Assembly: GCF_040702505.1 (NCBI RefSeq)
Contig: NZ_JBFBLC010000007.1
Coordinates: 1-64,000, forward strand
Reading direction: 5' to 3'
Source of the DNA: Terrabacter sp040702505
GTDB taxonomy: Bacteria > Actinomycetota > Actinomycetes > Actinomycetales > Dermatophilaceae
Length of the DNA stretch: 64,000 nucleotides
A model generated the notes under the pieces. It ran no database searches. It had not been told where the DNA came from and worked only from the letters and a program-made list of their open reading frames with translations. Positions 1 through 8,018 of this stretch are shown here, one piece after another; the first letter of the stretch is position 1; each line of letters begins with the position of its first letter. The position numbers were made by a program, and so were the translations under genes.

Positions 1-69
1 GCCGAGCTCGAAGCCGCCTACTACGCTCAAAACGAGGCCCAGCAGGAGCTGGAGTTCTCAAACCAGTAA
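1..69 (+). CDS. IS3-family transposase, C-terminal end (cut by window edge)
   Basis: The reading frame is open from the first base to a TAA at 67-69 and encodes 22 residues beginning AELEAAYYAQ. Most IS3-family DDE transposases end with a similar Glu-rich, Tyr-Tyr stretch after the catalytic core. Directly after the stop lies a 26-bp sequence that looks like the right terminal repeat of such an element (70-95), which supports the call. Only the tail is visible, so neither activity nor subgroup can be judged. A chance open frame is possible, but the neighbouring terminal repeat makes it unlikely. Confidence 0.5.
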   Translation, partial: AELEAAYYAQNEAQQELEFSNQ

Positions 70-95
70 GTCTCCGGACATGCCGGGGCGGTTCA
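70..95. repeat. Right terminal inverted repeat of an IS3-type element
   Basis: Read on the minus strand the segment begins TGAACCGCCCCGGCATGTCC, which resembles the TGAACCGCCCCGG-type ends of many actinobacterial IS3 elements. It starts immediately after the transposase stop codon and ends where a truncated IS481-type reading frame begins, so it marks the insertion boundary. The partner left end is outside the window. Confidence 0.5.
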
Positions 96-299
96 CACCT
101 GGTGCGGACACGAGGACGGACGGTGCGACCGATCCGCCAGCCCCGCAATCTGATCCGTCAGATACCGGCCCACCCACCGGTGCACCGTCGAGCGATGCAC
201 CCCCAGCTGCGCCGCCACCTGCCCGACCTCGGCACCCGCCAACACGGCACGCACCGCATCCAACCGCTGCTCCACCACCGACAAGACAACCAGTGCCAA
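93..299 (-). pseudogene. IS481-type transposase, N-terminal fragment
   Basis: The 68 residues match the N-terminus of the intact transposase at 1125-2303: LSVVEQRLDAVRAVLAG here against LSVAEQRYKAVLAV there, then a helix-turn-helix (AAQLGVHRSTVHRWVGRY) and the shared DRSHRP and SCPHQ stretch. The frame stops one codon after CPHQ, exactly at the IS3-type terminal repeat, and the whole DDE catalytic domain is missing. The likely history is an IS481-type gene interrupted by IS3. The start is probably the TTG at 297-299. It cannot encode an active transposase. Confidence 0.7.
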
Positions 300-364
300 T
301 CCCGGCCTCCTGAGTCCCAGACGCCCCGCGGAGGCGTCGGCTCAGCCTGACCGAACACGGCCTT

Positions 365-409
365 GATGTCGCACATCAGGTGGCGCACCGATGTCGCGTA
401 TCAGGTGGC
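365..409. repeat. Tandem 20-bp repeat upstream of the IS481 fragment
   Basis: Two copies of GATGTCGCxxATCAGGTGGC lie at 365-384 and 390-409, 25 bp apart and identical at 18 of 20 positions. They sit upstream of the truncated IS481-type gene on the side where its terminus would be. The intact IS481-type element to the right also has a doubled end, so these are probably the degenerate left end of the broken element. This is inference from position and arrangement. Confidence 0.4.
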
Positions 410-975
410 ACAGGACAGGAGTCCGGGGACGACATGGTGAGGAGTTTCTGTACTGGCTCAAGCTGCGCCTCCGGCGCAGAAAAGCGCGGGGACCCGCGGC
501 AGGGACCCCGCGCTGCGGGCGGCGCTGGCGCGCCGTCCTCGCGCACCCCGCCGCCCCCACGCTTCATGACGAGCTCACGGGGGAGCCCGACGTCCTGACG
601 AAACTCGCAGCCGGCGCCTCGTCGATCGGCTGGCACTCAGGCGCCTGGACGAGGGAGGCCCCGGCCGTCGCCGCTCGGGCACAGGCCCACGGAGGACCAC
701 TGCCCACCTCGACAGCCACCTGACGACGACGACCCGCTCGGCTGAGTAGCTCGAGCGCCTTCTGCGCGGCACCTTGCTGAGTCGCCGAGTGTGCGTCACT
801 GCGCAGACCCGCCTGGCTGGCAATGGCACTCGCGCCAGCCACCTCTTTGCCCACCTCTTTCGCGCCGAGACGGCCAGCAACTCCAGAAGGCGACGGCAGG
901 GAATGGTGCACGGAACACGCTCAGCGCCAAGGACTTCCGCGCAGACAACAAGAGCCAGCAATAGGGCCAGACACA
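410..975. other. Gene-free stretch of probable decayed mobile DNA
   Basis: No convincing gene was found. A minus-strand frame around 564-911 contains a stretch rich in Ala and Gln (residues like ATQQGAAQKALELLSRAG) that looks protein-like, but it has no recognisable domain, no clear start and an atypical C-terminus, so it is at most a remnant. The region ends at the tRNA 3' fragment. Confidence 0.3.
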
Positions 976-982
976 AACAGGG

Positions 983-1011
983 GGTTAGGGGTTCGAGTCC
1001 CCTCGCCAGCT
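983..1011 (+). pseudogene. 3' fragment of a tRNA gene (T-arm plus acceptor strand)
   Basis: A perfect 5-bp T-stem AGGGG/CCCCT (987-991 and 999-1003) closes a canonical TTCGAGT loop (992-998). It is followed by CGCCAGC (1004-1010), which would be the 3' acceptor strand, and a T discriminator. The expected 5' partner GCTGGCG, the D-arm and the anticodon arm are absent upstream. Such 3' tRNA fragments are the usual scar of an element integrated into the 3' end of a tRNA gene. For a plus-strand tRNA the fragment would mark the right end of an element extending to the left of this window. The isotype cannot be told from this part. Confidence 0.65.
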
Positions 1012-1017
1012 CTGAGC
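1006..1017 (+). repeat. 12-bp direct repeat, left copy
   Basis: CCAGCTCTGAGC overlaps the last bases of the tRNA fragment and recurs exactly at 2365-2376, bracketing the IS481-type element. After the second copy comes a strong hairpin terminator. The original order may therefore have been tRNA 3' end, this sequence, then terminator, with the IS inserted and the junction duplicated. Confidence 0.5.
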
Positions 1018-1050
1018 AGCTGTATGGCTCCGCCTGATTGCTGACATTCG

Positions 1051-2359
1051 GGCTTCGGTTGATGCTTGACGATGTTCTGGCTGAGGGTTGACAGCTGCTT
1101 CGGTTGATCCTTGACGCTCTCCTGATGAAGGAGTTGAGCGTGGCCGAGCAACGGTACAAGGCGGTGCTGGCGGTCATCGGGGACGGCCGGCAGGTGTCCG
1201 AGGTGGCTGCGGCGTGGGGTGTCTCGAGGCAGACCCTGCATGCGTGGCTGTCGCGGTACGAGCGGGATGGCTTGGAGGGGCTGGTCGACCGGTCGCATCG
1301 GCCGTTGAGCTGTCCGCATCAGATGGACCCGCAGGTCGAGGTCGCGGTCCTGGAGGCGCGGCGTCGGCCTCCGGAATGGGGCGCGCGGCGGATCGTGCAC
1401 GAGCTGAAGCGGCAGGGGCTGTCGGCGAGTGAGTCGGGCGTGTACCGGGCGCTGCGGCGGGCTGCGCTGATCGATCCCGCGGGTCGTCGTCGACGGCAAC
1501 GGGAGTGGAAGCGGTGGGAACGGGCCCGCCCGAACGAGCTGTGGCAGCTCGATGTCGTGGGCGGGATCCTGCTGCGTGATGGCAGCACGCTCAAGTGCCT
1601 GACCGGGGTCGATGACTACTCCCGGTTCTGTGTCAGCGCCCGGCTGATGCCGCGGGAGCGGACCCAGCCGGTGTGTGACGCGTTCACCCTGGCTCTGAAC
1701 ACCTACGGGGTGCCCGAGCAGGTGCTGACCGACAACGGGAAGGTCTTCACCGGCCGGTTCAACACGCCACCGGTGGAGGTGCTCTTCGATGCGATCTGTC
1801 GCCGTAACGGCATCGAGCACCTGTTGACCAAGCCCCGCTCGCCGACCACGACCGGCAAGATCGAGCGGTTCCACCGCTCGCTGCGGGCCGAGTTCCTCAG
1901 CGAGGCGGTGTTCGACACCCTCGCCGATGCCCAGGCCCGTCTGGATGCGTGGGTGGCGGCCTACAACACGGACCGGCCCCACCAGGGCCTGGGCATGGAC
2001 ACCCCGGCGCACCGGTATGCCGGGGCACCCCGGCGGCCGGCGGCCGCGGAGCCGGATCGCAGCGGGCCCGAATGGGTCGCCCGGAAGGTCTCCACGGTCG
2101 GTGTGGTGTGCGTGTCCTGGCAGCAGGTCTCGGTCGGCAAGCACCGCGCCGGGGAACGCTGCGACGTGCACGTCGGACCGGACACCTTACAGTTTTGGAT
2201 CGGCAACGAGCTGCTGCGCACGGTCAAGCGCGAGAGCAGCGGCCCGGTCCGCAACAAGGCTCCGCTCGGGGGTGCCACGAGCAGGAACCGCACGAGACAA
2301 TGACGACAACGAGTGTCAAGGATCAACCGACCCAGCGACGTCGTCCGTCAACCGAAGGC
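1051..2359. mobile_element. IS481-type insertion sequence with doubled (nested) ends
   Basis: Inner terminal repeats are 1100-1119 (TCGGTTGATCCTTGACGCTC) and 2311-2330, inverted and identical at 19 of 20 positions, tightly flanking a full-length transposase. A second set lies outside: a near copy of the left end at 1052-1072 (19 of 21 identical to 1097-1117) and a shorter inverted match at 2348-2359. The true boundary could be either pair. No short target duplication directly abuts the inner repeats. A 12-bp direct repeat lies farther out at 1006-1017 and 2365-2376. Confidence 0.7.
1125..2303 (+). CDS. IS481-family transposase
   Basis: This is a full-length DDE transposase of about 390 residues. 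Order: an N-terminal helix-turn-helix (WGVSRQTLHAWLSRYERDG, about residues 25-45), the DRSHRPLSCPHQ linker, then an rve/integrase core. Candidate catalytic acids are the Asp in LWQLDVVGG, the Asp in VLTDNGK and the Glu in GKIERFHRS. A C-terminal beta-rich region (WQQVSVGKHRAGERCDVHV) is common in this family. GTG 1140, six bases after AAGGAG, is as good a start as ATG 1125. The frame appears intact and sits inside matching terminal repeats, so the element may still be mobile. It would cut and rejoin the IS ends. Confidence 0.85.
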   Translation: MKELSVAEQRYKAVLAVIGDGRQVSEVAAAWGVSRQTLHAWLSRYERDGLEGLVDRSHRPLSCPHQMDPQVEVAVLEARRRPPEWGARRIVHELKRQGLSASESGVYRALRRAALIDPAGRRRRQREWKRWERARPNELWQLDVVGGILLRDGSTLKCLTGVDDYSRFCVSARLMPRERTQPVCDAFTLALNTYGVPEQVLTDNGKVFTGRFNTPPVEVLFDAICRRNGIEHLLTKPRSPTTTGKIERFHRSLRAEFLSEAVFDTLADAQARLDAWVAAYNTDRPHQGLGMDTPAHRYAGAPRRPAAAEPDRSGPEWVARKVSTVGVVCVSWQQVSVGKHRAGERCDVHVGPDTLQFWIGNELLRTVKRESSGPVRNKAPLGGATSRNRTRQ

Positions 2360-2364
2360 CTACA

Positions 2365-2376
2365 CCAGCTCTGAGC
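2365..2376 (+). repeat. 12-bp direct repeat, right copy
   Basis: Exact second copy of CCAGCTCTGAGC from 1006-1017. It lies 34 bp outside the inner right terminal repeat of the IS481-type element and just before a 13-bp hairpin terminator. Confidence 0.5.
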
Positions 2377-2382
2377 GTGAAT

Positions 2383-2426
2383 GAGGCCCTGACCTGCACT
2401 GACAACGAGCCCGAGGTCAGGGCCTC
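2383..2426 (+). terminator. Strong hairpin, possible original tRNA terminator
   Basis: GAGGCCCTGACCT (2383-2395) pairs perfectly with AGGTCAGGGCCTC (2414-2426), 13 bp with an 18-base loop. There is no T-run after it. It follows the 12-bp repeat that also ends the tRNA fragment, so it may have terminated that tRNA before the IS insertion. The rest of 2427-2704 holds no gene. It contains one TTGTCCACA (2514-2522), which resembles an actinobacterial DnaA box. Confidence 0.5.
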
Positions 2427-2704
2427 CGCCATGCTGCGGCGGCCGACTGAGTCCAAGAGTGCGTCCAACTTCGCGCGGTGCGTCCATCCACATCCCCTAC
2501 GGCCGTCAACCGGTTGTCCACAGAGCCCCTAGCCGGGTCAGCGCAGGACCGGTCGGTGTAGGCACGCTGATGTTACGGCCAGGACACCCCAGAGACGTGT
2601 GAAGCGCAGCCGTGGCCGGGGGAGTGCAAGCCCTCACCCACTTTCCCTGACGAGCTCCGCGGCGTACCGCCGCGCCCTAGCCCCGCAGCGCCAGTGATAG
2701 GGCC

Positions 2705-2929
2705 CTACTTCTTGGAGGCGCGGTAGGCGGCTTTCGCCCGCTCTGCCGCGAGCAGAAGCCCCTCGATGTCTGGCGAGAGCGCCGGCGGCGGCTCGCCCCC
2801 GCCAGTCCTGACCTCGTGGAAGCGCCTTGCTAGCTCGCGGTCACATTCAGCCTCGAGGTCGAGCCACCTCTGCAGCAGATGCAATCGCTCGGAGCCGCGC
2901 CCCTCAGTGGGCGTCGGGTCCTGAGTCAC
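2705..2929 (-). CDS. Hypothetical protein, 74 residues
   Basis: The short, hydrophilic, charged product (GTG start) contains LQRWLDLEAECDRELARRF and ends AAERAKAAYRASKK, suggesting two amphipathic helices. No family is recognised. The start lacks an obvious ribosome binding site. It stands alone between the IS481-type element and decayed sequence, so it may be a cargo gene of the lost element or a remnant. Confidence 0.35.
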   Translation of the reverse strand: MTQDPTPTEGRGSERLHLLQRWLDLEAECDRELARRFHEVRTGGGEPPPALSPDIEGLLLAAERAKAAYRASKK

Positions 2930-3217
2930 TGGCCGGATTGTAACGGGTCAAAAAGCGCATTTGGTGTGAACCAATCCAGCGGCGCTGGTGCGGTCCCTAC
3001 GAAAGAGTTGCGTTAACTCTGAGTGTTTGCTGTGGCAAACCTGTGTAGTCAGATGCGGTCTGGTTGTAAGAGATGGAGACAAGAGAAGTGGATAAAGGGC
3101 GGGCCCAGTGCCCGGTCTGCTGGTCGTCGGTGCGCGTAGCTGCGGGCGCTCTGGTGGAGCACTGGCGCATCACCCTGCCTGGGGGGCGTCGCAGGTGCTC
3201 AGGTTCCGGCGCGCCGG

Positions 3218-3404
3218 TCAGCGGCCTACCCGTGTGACCAGGTCGGGGGCGAGCCACTGCTGGGCGAGCACGCCGTCGCCCTCGAGGTAGTAGCTGACGA
3301 GAGCGAACCACTGCCCGTCGCGCTGCTCCCACCCGATGAGGACGCCCGGGTGGGGGCCGGGTGCCTCGCGCGGGCCGCGGACCCACCGCTCATCCAGACA
3401 GGAT
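3218..3404 (-). pseudogene. Remnant of small mobile-element genes
   Basis: A minus-strand frame bounded upstream by a stop reads WVRGPREAPGPHPGVLIGWE and then YYLEGDGVLAQQWLAPDLV before TGA at 3218-3220. The sequence is clearly protein-like (Trp- and Tyr-rich, ordered codons) but has no start codon of its own. Just upstream on the same strand, 3390-3461 could encode a 23-residue hydrophobic peptide beginning MSTAGAFGWVG and ending GVILSG. Both look like pieces of small accessory genes from an integrative element. The function is unknown. Confidence 0.4.
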
Positions 3405-3603
3405 CACGCCGGCAAGGTTGAAGGCGATTCCCACCCAGCCAAAGGCGCCCGCGGTTGACATGACGCACATAGAAGCACGCGTAGGAGGCTTCCGCTCACC
3501 TGAGTTCAGCGTGCCCTCTCGTCGCCAGTACTGTCACCTGATGGCCCTATCCCGGCCGCCCGGTCCTTGAGGTCCTGCCTGAGTTCGTCGCCACTGCGCG
3601 ACC

Positions 3604-3784
3604 CGCCAGTCGCAGGAGGAGCGTGACCGGCTGCTGACGTTCTGCGCGGAGTCACTACGCCGCCGGCCGATCGCTCCGTGAGCTCGCTGAGCTGACGGAT
3701 CGGACGCAGTCAACGGTGCGGCGCGCGTTGGACCAGGCCGGCGTTCAGCGCCGCGGCCCTGGTGCTCGGCCGGTGGGGCAGTAG
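3604..3784 (+). pseudogene. Frameshifted small helix-turn-helix protein
   Basis: One frame reads RQSQEERDRLLTFCAES and, after a one-base shift near 3650-3656, another reads YAAGRSLRELAELTDRTQS, TVRRALDQAGVQRRGPGARP and a TAG at 3782-3784. Joined, these give a compact HTH protein with a basic Pro-rich tail, a type often seen as small regulators beside actinobacterial mobile elements. No start codon with a ribosome site is visible. Bases 3785-4158 hold no supportable gene. Confidence 0.5.
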
Positions 3785-4158
3785 GGGCCGACGCCTGCAG
3801 GGGGCAGGGCGCCGACGTGAGCACCGTAGCTGGAGCATTCGAACTTCCAGCGAATTGCGCGACAAGGGCGTTGTGCCGTGTCAACCTGTCACGTGGGACG
3901 CCGGCGCCGGGGGGCGCTTGGTCAAGCCACGACGTTCAAGGTCCAGCGCGCGGCTTCGAAGTGAGGGAGGACGCTGCCGTCGCAGCATGGGGGGAGCGAC
4001 GGCAGCGCCTTCGGTCGTCCAGTGTGGGACCTGGACGCGGTCGATGCCGGGTCGACCTGGGTGGGGTTCGGTCGGTCCGGCATGCGTGAGGTCATCGTTG
4101 CGGATCGCAAGCGTTGCGTCTGGCGTTTGCTGAAACCGGCCCAGTCCAACGACGAAAA

Positions 4159-4185
4159 GCCCCGCCCACCGAAGTGGACGGGGCT
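4159..4185 (-). terminator. Rho-independent terminator of the integrase gene
   Basis: AGCCCCG and CGGGGCT pair, extended by CCAC/GTGG across one mismatch, with a short loop. On the minus strand the stem is followed by TTTTC. It lies about 75 bases beyond the integrase stop codon. Confidence 0.6.
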
Positions 4186-4261
4186 CGGTGCTGGCTGCGT
4201 GGTGGCGTGGGGCGCCGGCAGCCAGCGGGTGTTGCGATGTGGTCGCAGCAGCGAGGCTATG

Positions 4262-5582
4262 TCAGGAGCGCTCACCCTCCGCATCAACGGCGAGCCGCGC
4301 CACCTGTGCTCCCCGGGCCGATGGATCGAGGCCCATCTCACCGCCTGACCCCGACGGAGCCGTCACCAGGGTGAGGCGGGCGGCGACCTGCTCCAAAGCG
4401 TGCAGCGTCGCCGTCCGGTTCACGTGCAGGTAGTCCTTCACCAGGACCGCCTGCCCCAGGATCACCTCGATGACGGCATGGTCCACCCCGGCCTCCATCG
4501 GCAGCGTCGCCGTCGTGTGCCGCGTCTCGTGCACGTGATACGGCCGACCCGACGGATGCCGCACCCCAGCCGCCTGCTGGATCTCGTCCCACACCGCCCG
4601 GTCCCGCTCAGGCCGCATCGGCACGACCCGCTCGCGGCCGTTGCGAGTGTCGACCATCGTCCAGATTAGGCCCCACTCGTTCGGCTGCCACCGCTCCCGC
4701 AGCTCGAGGAGCGCGGCGCGCATCCACGGCACGATCGGGATGACTCCCTGCCCCTTGGCGGTCTTCGGCCGCGTCAGGTGCGTGGCGCCGGCGAGGTGGA
4801 TCGACTCGTGGTCGTCGGGCACAACGAAACCCGCGGGAGCGGTCCCTCTTGTCGAGGTGGGGCAGGTCCTGCCGCTGCCACGACACGTCGATGACGCCGC
4901 CGTCGAGGTCGACCCGGTCCCAGGTGAGGCCGAGGACCTCGCCCTGGCGCATGCCCTGCAGGAGCTCGGCGACCCATCGGGGCGCGTCGGGTCGGGTCTG
5001 GATGACGGCGAGCATGGTGATGGCGTCGTCGAGGGGGATGTCCTGCCGGTCGTTCGCGGCCCGGCCGGGTTTCGGGACGAGCAGGACCCGAGCAGGGTCC
5101 TGGTTGCCCTCGACGATTGCGGCCTTCAGCATCGACACGAGCTGCGTGTGGGCGTGCAGGGCGGTGGTGGTGGAGCGGCCGGAGTCGGTGATGGCGGTGC
5201 GGACGGCTCGGACGTCGGCGGGGGTGAGGTCGGTGAGGCGGCGGTGGCCGATGGTGGGGATGACCCACTTGCGGATGGCGCCGGCGTCGGTGGTGAACGT
5301 GGAGGGCCGGACCTGTTGGGCGTGCAGCGGAAGCCACGTAACGGCCCATGCCTTGACGGTGGTGCGGCTGGTGCCGGCGGTGCCTGGCCCGTTGTTGAGT
5401 GCGAGCTCGCGGGCCTTGGTCTTGAGCTTGGTCTTGACTTCGGCTTCGGTGCGGCCGGAGACGTTGACGCGGCGGCGGGTGCCGGTGGCGGTGTAGCCGG
5501 CTTCGAGGCGTCCGATCCAGCGGCCGTCGTCGCGCGGGTAGATGGTGCCGGTGCCGTGCTGGCGGCGCTTCGCCGGGGTCAT
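4262..5582 (-). pseudogene. Tyrosine recombinase (phage-type integrase), frameshifted
   Basis: The N-terminal part (ATG 5582, MTPAKRRQHGTGTIY) has an AP2-like arm-binding motif, a core-binding domain (TWLPLHAQQVRPSTFTTDAG) and the first catalytic Arg in LLQGMRQGEVLGL. At about 4823-4830 one extra base breaks the frame. The continuation in another frame (VPDDHESIHLAGATHLTRPK) carries HETRHTTAT, the expected H-x-x-R, and a Tyr in DYLHV. The last motif is also eroded: GQAVLVKDY is two residues shorter than usual and the normal His after ILG is Gln. It should not produce a normal recombinase. The start overlaps the upstream HTH gene by ATGA. Confidence 0.75.
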
Positions 5583-6022
5583 CGTTCGCCTCTGGTGGCG
5601 ATCCGCCATGCTGTCCCGACATCCCACCCGATCGCCAGGTCGAGGCGCCGCATGGGTAGGCGCATCCGATCGGTGGGCGGCCCAGCTAGGTGAAGCAGTT
5701 TCTGCACCCAGCGCGGCGAAGGACCGCCAGCGGATTGGATGCCCATGAGGGTGAGACCGAGGTCGCGACGCCGGTCCTCGATCGGAGCGTGGAGCCGCGT
5801 CGCCCACGCGCTGCCGTCCGCGTCGCCCGGTTGCCGGGCCGGGTCAGTGGATCGGGCCAGCACCTGCAGCATCTTGACGCTCTCGGGCTGGTGGTGGTTG
5901 CCGCTGACGCCCGCATCGACGTCGGTCCACCAAGCTTCGTGGCCGTAGATGCCCCGGGTGATCAGGGCGCCGACTTCGATCCACGCGACGGTGTCGTCAG
6001 GAGCCCCGGCGATCTCGGTCAT
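5579..6022 (-). CDS. HTH protein upstream of integrase (possible excisionase/regulator)
   Basis: The 147-residue product begins MTEIAGAPDD. ATG 6022 is preferred over ATG 6046 because AGGGGGA lies six bases before it. The C-terminal 60 residues (RRRDLGLTLMGIQSAGGPSP onward, with LAIGWDVGTAWRIATRGE) fit the XRE-like 'RRxxLGLT...ALGW.PGS...I' pattern common in actinobacterial phage and plasmid regulators. The N-terminal half is unassigned. Its stop overlaps the integrase start by four bases, so the two were co-transcribed. A role in excision or control of integration is inferred from this pairing. Confidence 0.55.
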   Translation of the reverse strand: MTEIAGAPDDTVAWIEVGALITRGIYGHEAWWTDVDAGVSGNHHQPESVKMLQVLARSTDPARQPGDADGSAWATRLHAPIEDRRRDLGLTLMGIQSAGGPSPRWVQKLLHLAGPPTDRMRLPMRRLDLAIGWDVGTAWRIATRGER

Positions 6023-6086
6023 GTCGTCCCCCTGAAGTGAATCCATTCATGAGTCCAAAAGTGTCGCGGAGCTGGGGTTTCGGCGA

Positions 6087-6977
6087 ATGCGACGGTCCGA
6101 GCGCAGCGCGCGAGTCCTCAGGGATTCCGGACATATCAGGGAACGTCCAACTCTGCTTGGCACCATCGCGGTCGTGATCGCTCCTGAGCCCGCGACCGGA
6201 CAGACTCGCCTCGCCCTCGTCACCCCGGTCCCCGCCCGTCTGGCGCGGGTCCCGGAGCTGACGGCGCTCTTCTGGGTGCTCAAGGTGCTCACGACCGGCA
6301 TGGGCGAGACCGCCTCCGACTACCTGGCCCACACCATCGGCCCGATCCTCGCTGTCGGCCTCTCCGGGCTCGCCCTGGTGGTGGCACTGTCGTTGCAGCT
6401 GGCCGCCAAGCGGTACGTGCCGTGGGTGTACTGGACCACCGTGGCCATGGTCAGCGTGTTCGGGACGGTCGCCGCCGACGTCGCCCACGTCGGCCTGGGC
6501 GTGCCGTATGCCGTCTCGACGGTCGGCTTCGCCCTCGTCCTCGCGTTGGTGCTGGGTCTGTGGCACCGCACCGAGGGGACCCTGTCGGTGCACAGCATCG
6601 ACACGAGACGTCGCGAGCTCTTCTACTGGGCCACCGTCCTGACGACGTTCGCGCTCGGCACGGCCGCCGGCGACCTCACCGCTGTCGTGCTGGGGCTCGG
6701 TTATCTGGGCTCGGCGGTGCTCTTCGCTGCTGCGTTCGCGGTGCCTGCGCTCGGGTACTGGCGCGTGCGGCGCGCGCCCGTGCTCGCGTTCTGGACGGCA
6801 TACGTCATCACCCGCCCGCTGGGCGCCTCCGTCGCGGACTGGATGGGCGTCTCGACCGCCCGTGGCGGCCTGGGCTTCGGCACGGGTCTGGTCACCCTGG
6901 TCTGGGCGGCTGCGATCGCGGCCATCGTCGGGTATGCCGTGGTGTCCGGGCGGGCGCGAGCGGCGCTTGCCTCCTGA
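6087..6977 (+). CDS. COG4705-type integral membrane protein with four internal repeats
   Basis: The predicted eight-or-so helix membrane protein has about 296 residues. The same short motif returns four times at the end of a helix: GETASDYLA, GTVAADVAH, GTAAGDLTA and GASVADWMG, each with Gly, small residues and an invariant Asp. Such a pattern suggests a pseudo-symmetric bundle with four buried acids, as in some ion-conducting proteins, but the family has no assigned function that I can name with confidence. The start is uncertain: ATG 6087 has a weak ribosome site, and GTG 6174 would remove an Arg-rich lead. No partner gene is evident. Confidence 0.65.
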   Translation: MRRSERSARVLRDSGHIRERPTLLGTIAVVIAPEPATGQTRLALVTPVPARLARVPELTALFWVLKVLTTGMGETASDYLAHTIGPILAVGLSGLALVVALSLQLAAKRYVPWVYWTTVAMVSVFGTVAADVAHVGLGVPYAVSTVGFALVLALVLGLWHRTEGTLSVHSIDTRRRELFYWATVLTTFALGTAAGDLTAVVLGLGYLGSAVLFAAAFAVPALGYWRVRRAPVLAFWTAYVITRPLGASVADWMGVSTARGGLGFGTGLVTLVWAAAIAAIVGYAVVSGRARAALAS

Positions 6978-7055
6978 CGGTCCGCGAGCTCGGAGCACCA
7001 GCCCCGGGCCCGCGAAACAATGTGATGCTTCACGTCGACGATGAGAGAGCTGCCC

Positions 7056-8018
7056 ATGATCGAGGCCCGTGGTCTCACCAAGCGCTATGGCCACAAGACG
7101 GCCGTGGACGACCTGACCTTCACCGTGAGACCCGGCGCGGTGACCGGGTTCCTGGGGCCCAACGGCGCCGGCAAGTCCACCACGATGCGCATGATCCTGG
7201 GCCTGGACGCCCCGACGGCCGGATCGGTGCGCGTGAACGGCAAGCCCTACCGCGACCATGCCTCGCCGCTGCACGAGGTCGGTGCCCTGCTCGAGGCCCG
7301 CTCCATCCACACGGGCCGCAGCGCCTTCAACCACCTGCTGGCCCTCGCGCAGACGGCAGGCATCCCCAGGCGCCGCGTCGACGAGGTGGTCGACCTGGTC
7401 GGGCTGCGCGACGTGGCCAAGAAGCGCGCCGGCACCTTCTCCCTCGGGATGGGGCAGCGGCTCGGCATCGCCTCGGCGCTGCTCGGTGACCCGAAGACCA
7501 TCATCCTGGACGAGCCGGTCAACGGCCTCGACCCCGACGGCATCCGCTGGATCCGGACCCTGCTCAAGTCGCTGGCCGCCGAGGGCCGCACCGTGTTCGT
7601 CTCCTCGCACCTGATGAGCGAGATGGCGCAGACCGCCGAGCACCTCATCGTCGTCGGACGCGGGAGGCTCATCGCCGACACCAGCGTGGAGGAGTTCATC
7701 GCCAGTGCCTCCGGCAACCGGGTCCGCGTCCGCACCACCGACCCCGCCTCGCTGGCGACGCTCCTCACCGGCCCCGACGTGCGCATCGAGTCAGCCGGCG
7801 GTGACGCCCTGGACGTGAGCGGCCTGAGCACCGACGAGATCGGGCTCGCCGCCGGCGCCGGCGGGATCACGCTGCTGGAGCTGTCCGCGCAGCAGACGTC
7901 ACTGGAGGAGGCGTTCATGGACCTGACGAAGGACGCCGTGGAGTACCACGGAGCGACGAGCAGCACCACCACGACCGAGGGTGAGAGCCCGCTGACGACC
8001 GCTGGAGCGAACCGGTGA
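7056..8018 (+). CDS. ABC transporter ATP-binding protein (ABC-2/drug-export type)
   Basis: The 320-residue ATPase has Walker A GPNGAGKST (about residue 37), an unusual signature FSLGMGQRLGIASAL and Walker B TIILDEPVNGLDP. The C-terminal extension after VSSHLMSEM is typical of DrrA/BcrA-like subunits. ATG 7056 (MIEARGLTKRYG) is chosen over 7041 because GAGAG lies at the right distance. The stop overlaps the GTG of the permease gene by four bases, so the two form one exporter at the cytoplasmic membrane. Substrate is unknown; peptide or hydrophobic compounds would fit the family. Confidence 0.85.
   Translation: MIEARGLTKRYGHKTAVDDLTFTVRPGAVTGFLGPNGAGKSTTMRMILGLDAPTAGSVRVNGKPYRDHASPLHEVGALLEARSIHTGRSAFNHLLALAQTAGIPRRRVDEVVDLVGLRDVAKKRAGTFSLGMGQRLGIASALLGDPKTIILDEPVNGLDPDGIRWIRTLLKSLAAEGRTVFVSSHLMSEMAQTAEHLIVVGRGRLIADTSVEEFIASASGNRVRVRTTDPASLATLLTGPDVRIESAGGDALDVSGLSTDEIGLAAGAGGITLLELSAQQTSLEEAFMDLTKDAVEYHGATSSTTTTEGESPLTTAGANR

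Noticed and set aside
4820..4832. Programmed frameshift in the integrase
   Set aside because: No slippery heptamer or downstream pseudoknot is seen, and the last catalytic motif is also damaged.
4641..5693. Plus-strand frame opposite the integrase
   Set aside because: Gly/Val/Asp-rich shadow without a domain; the minus strand has recognisable integrase motifs.
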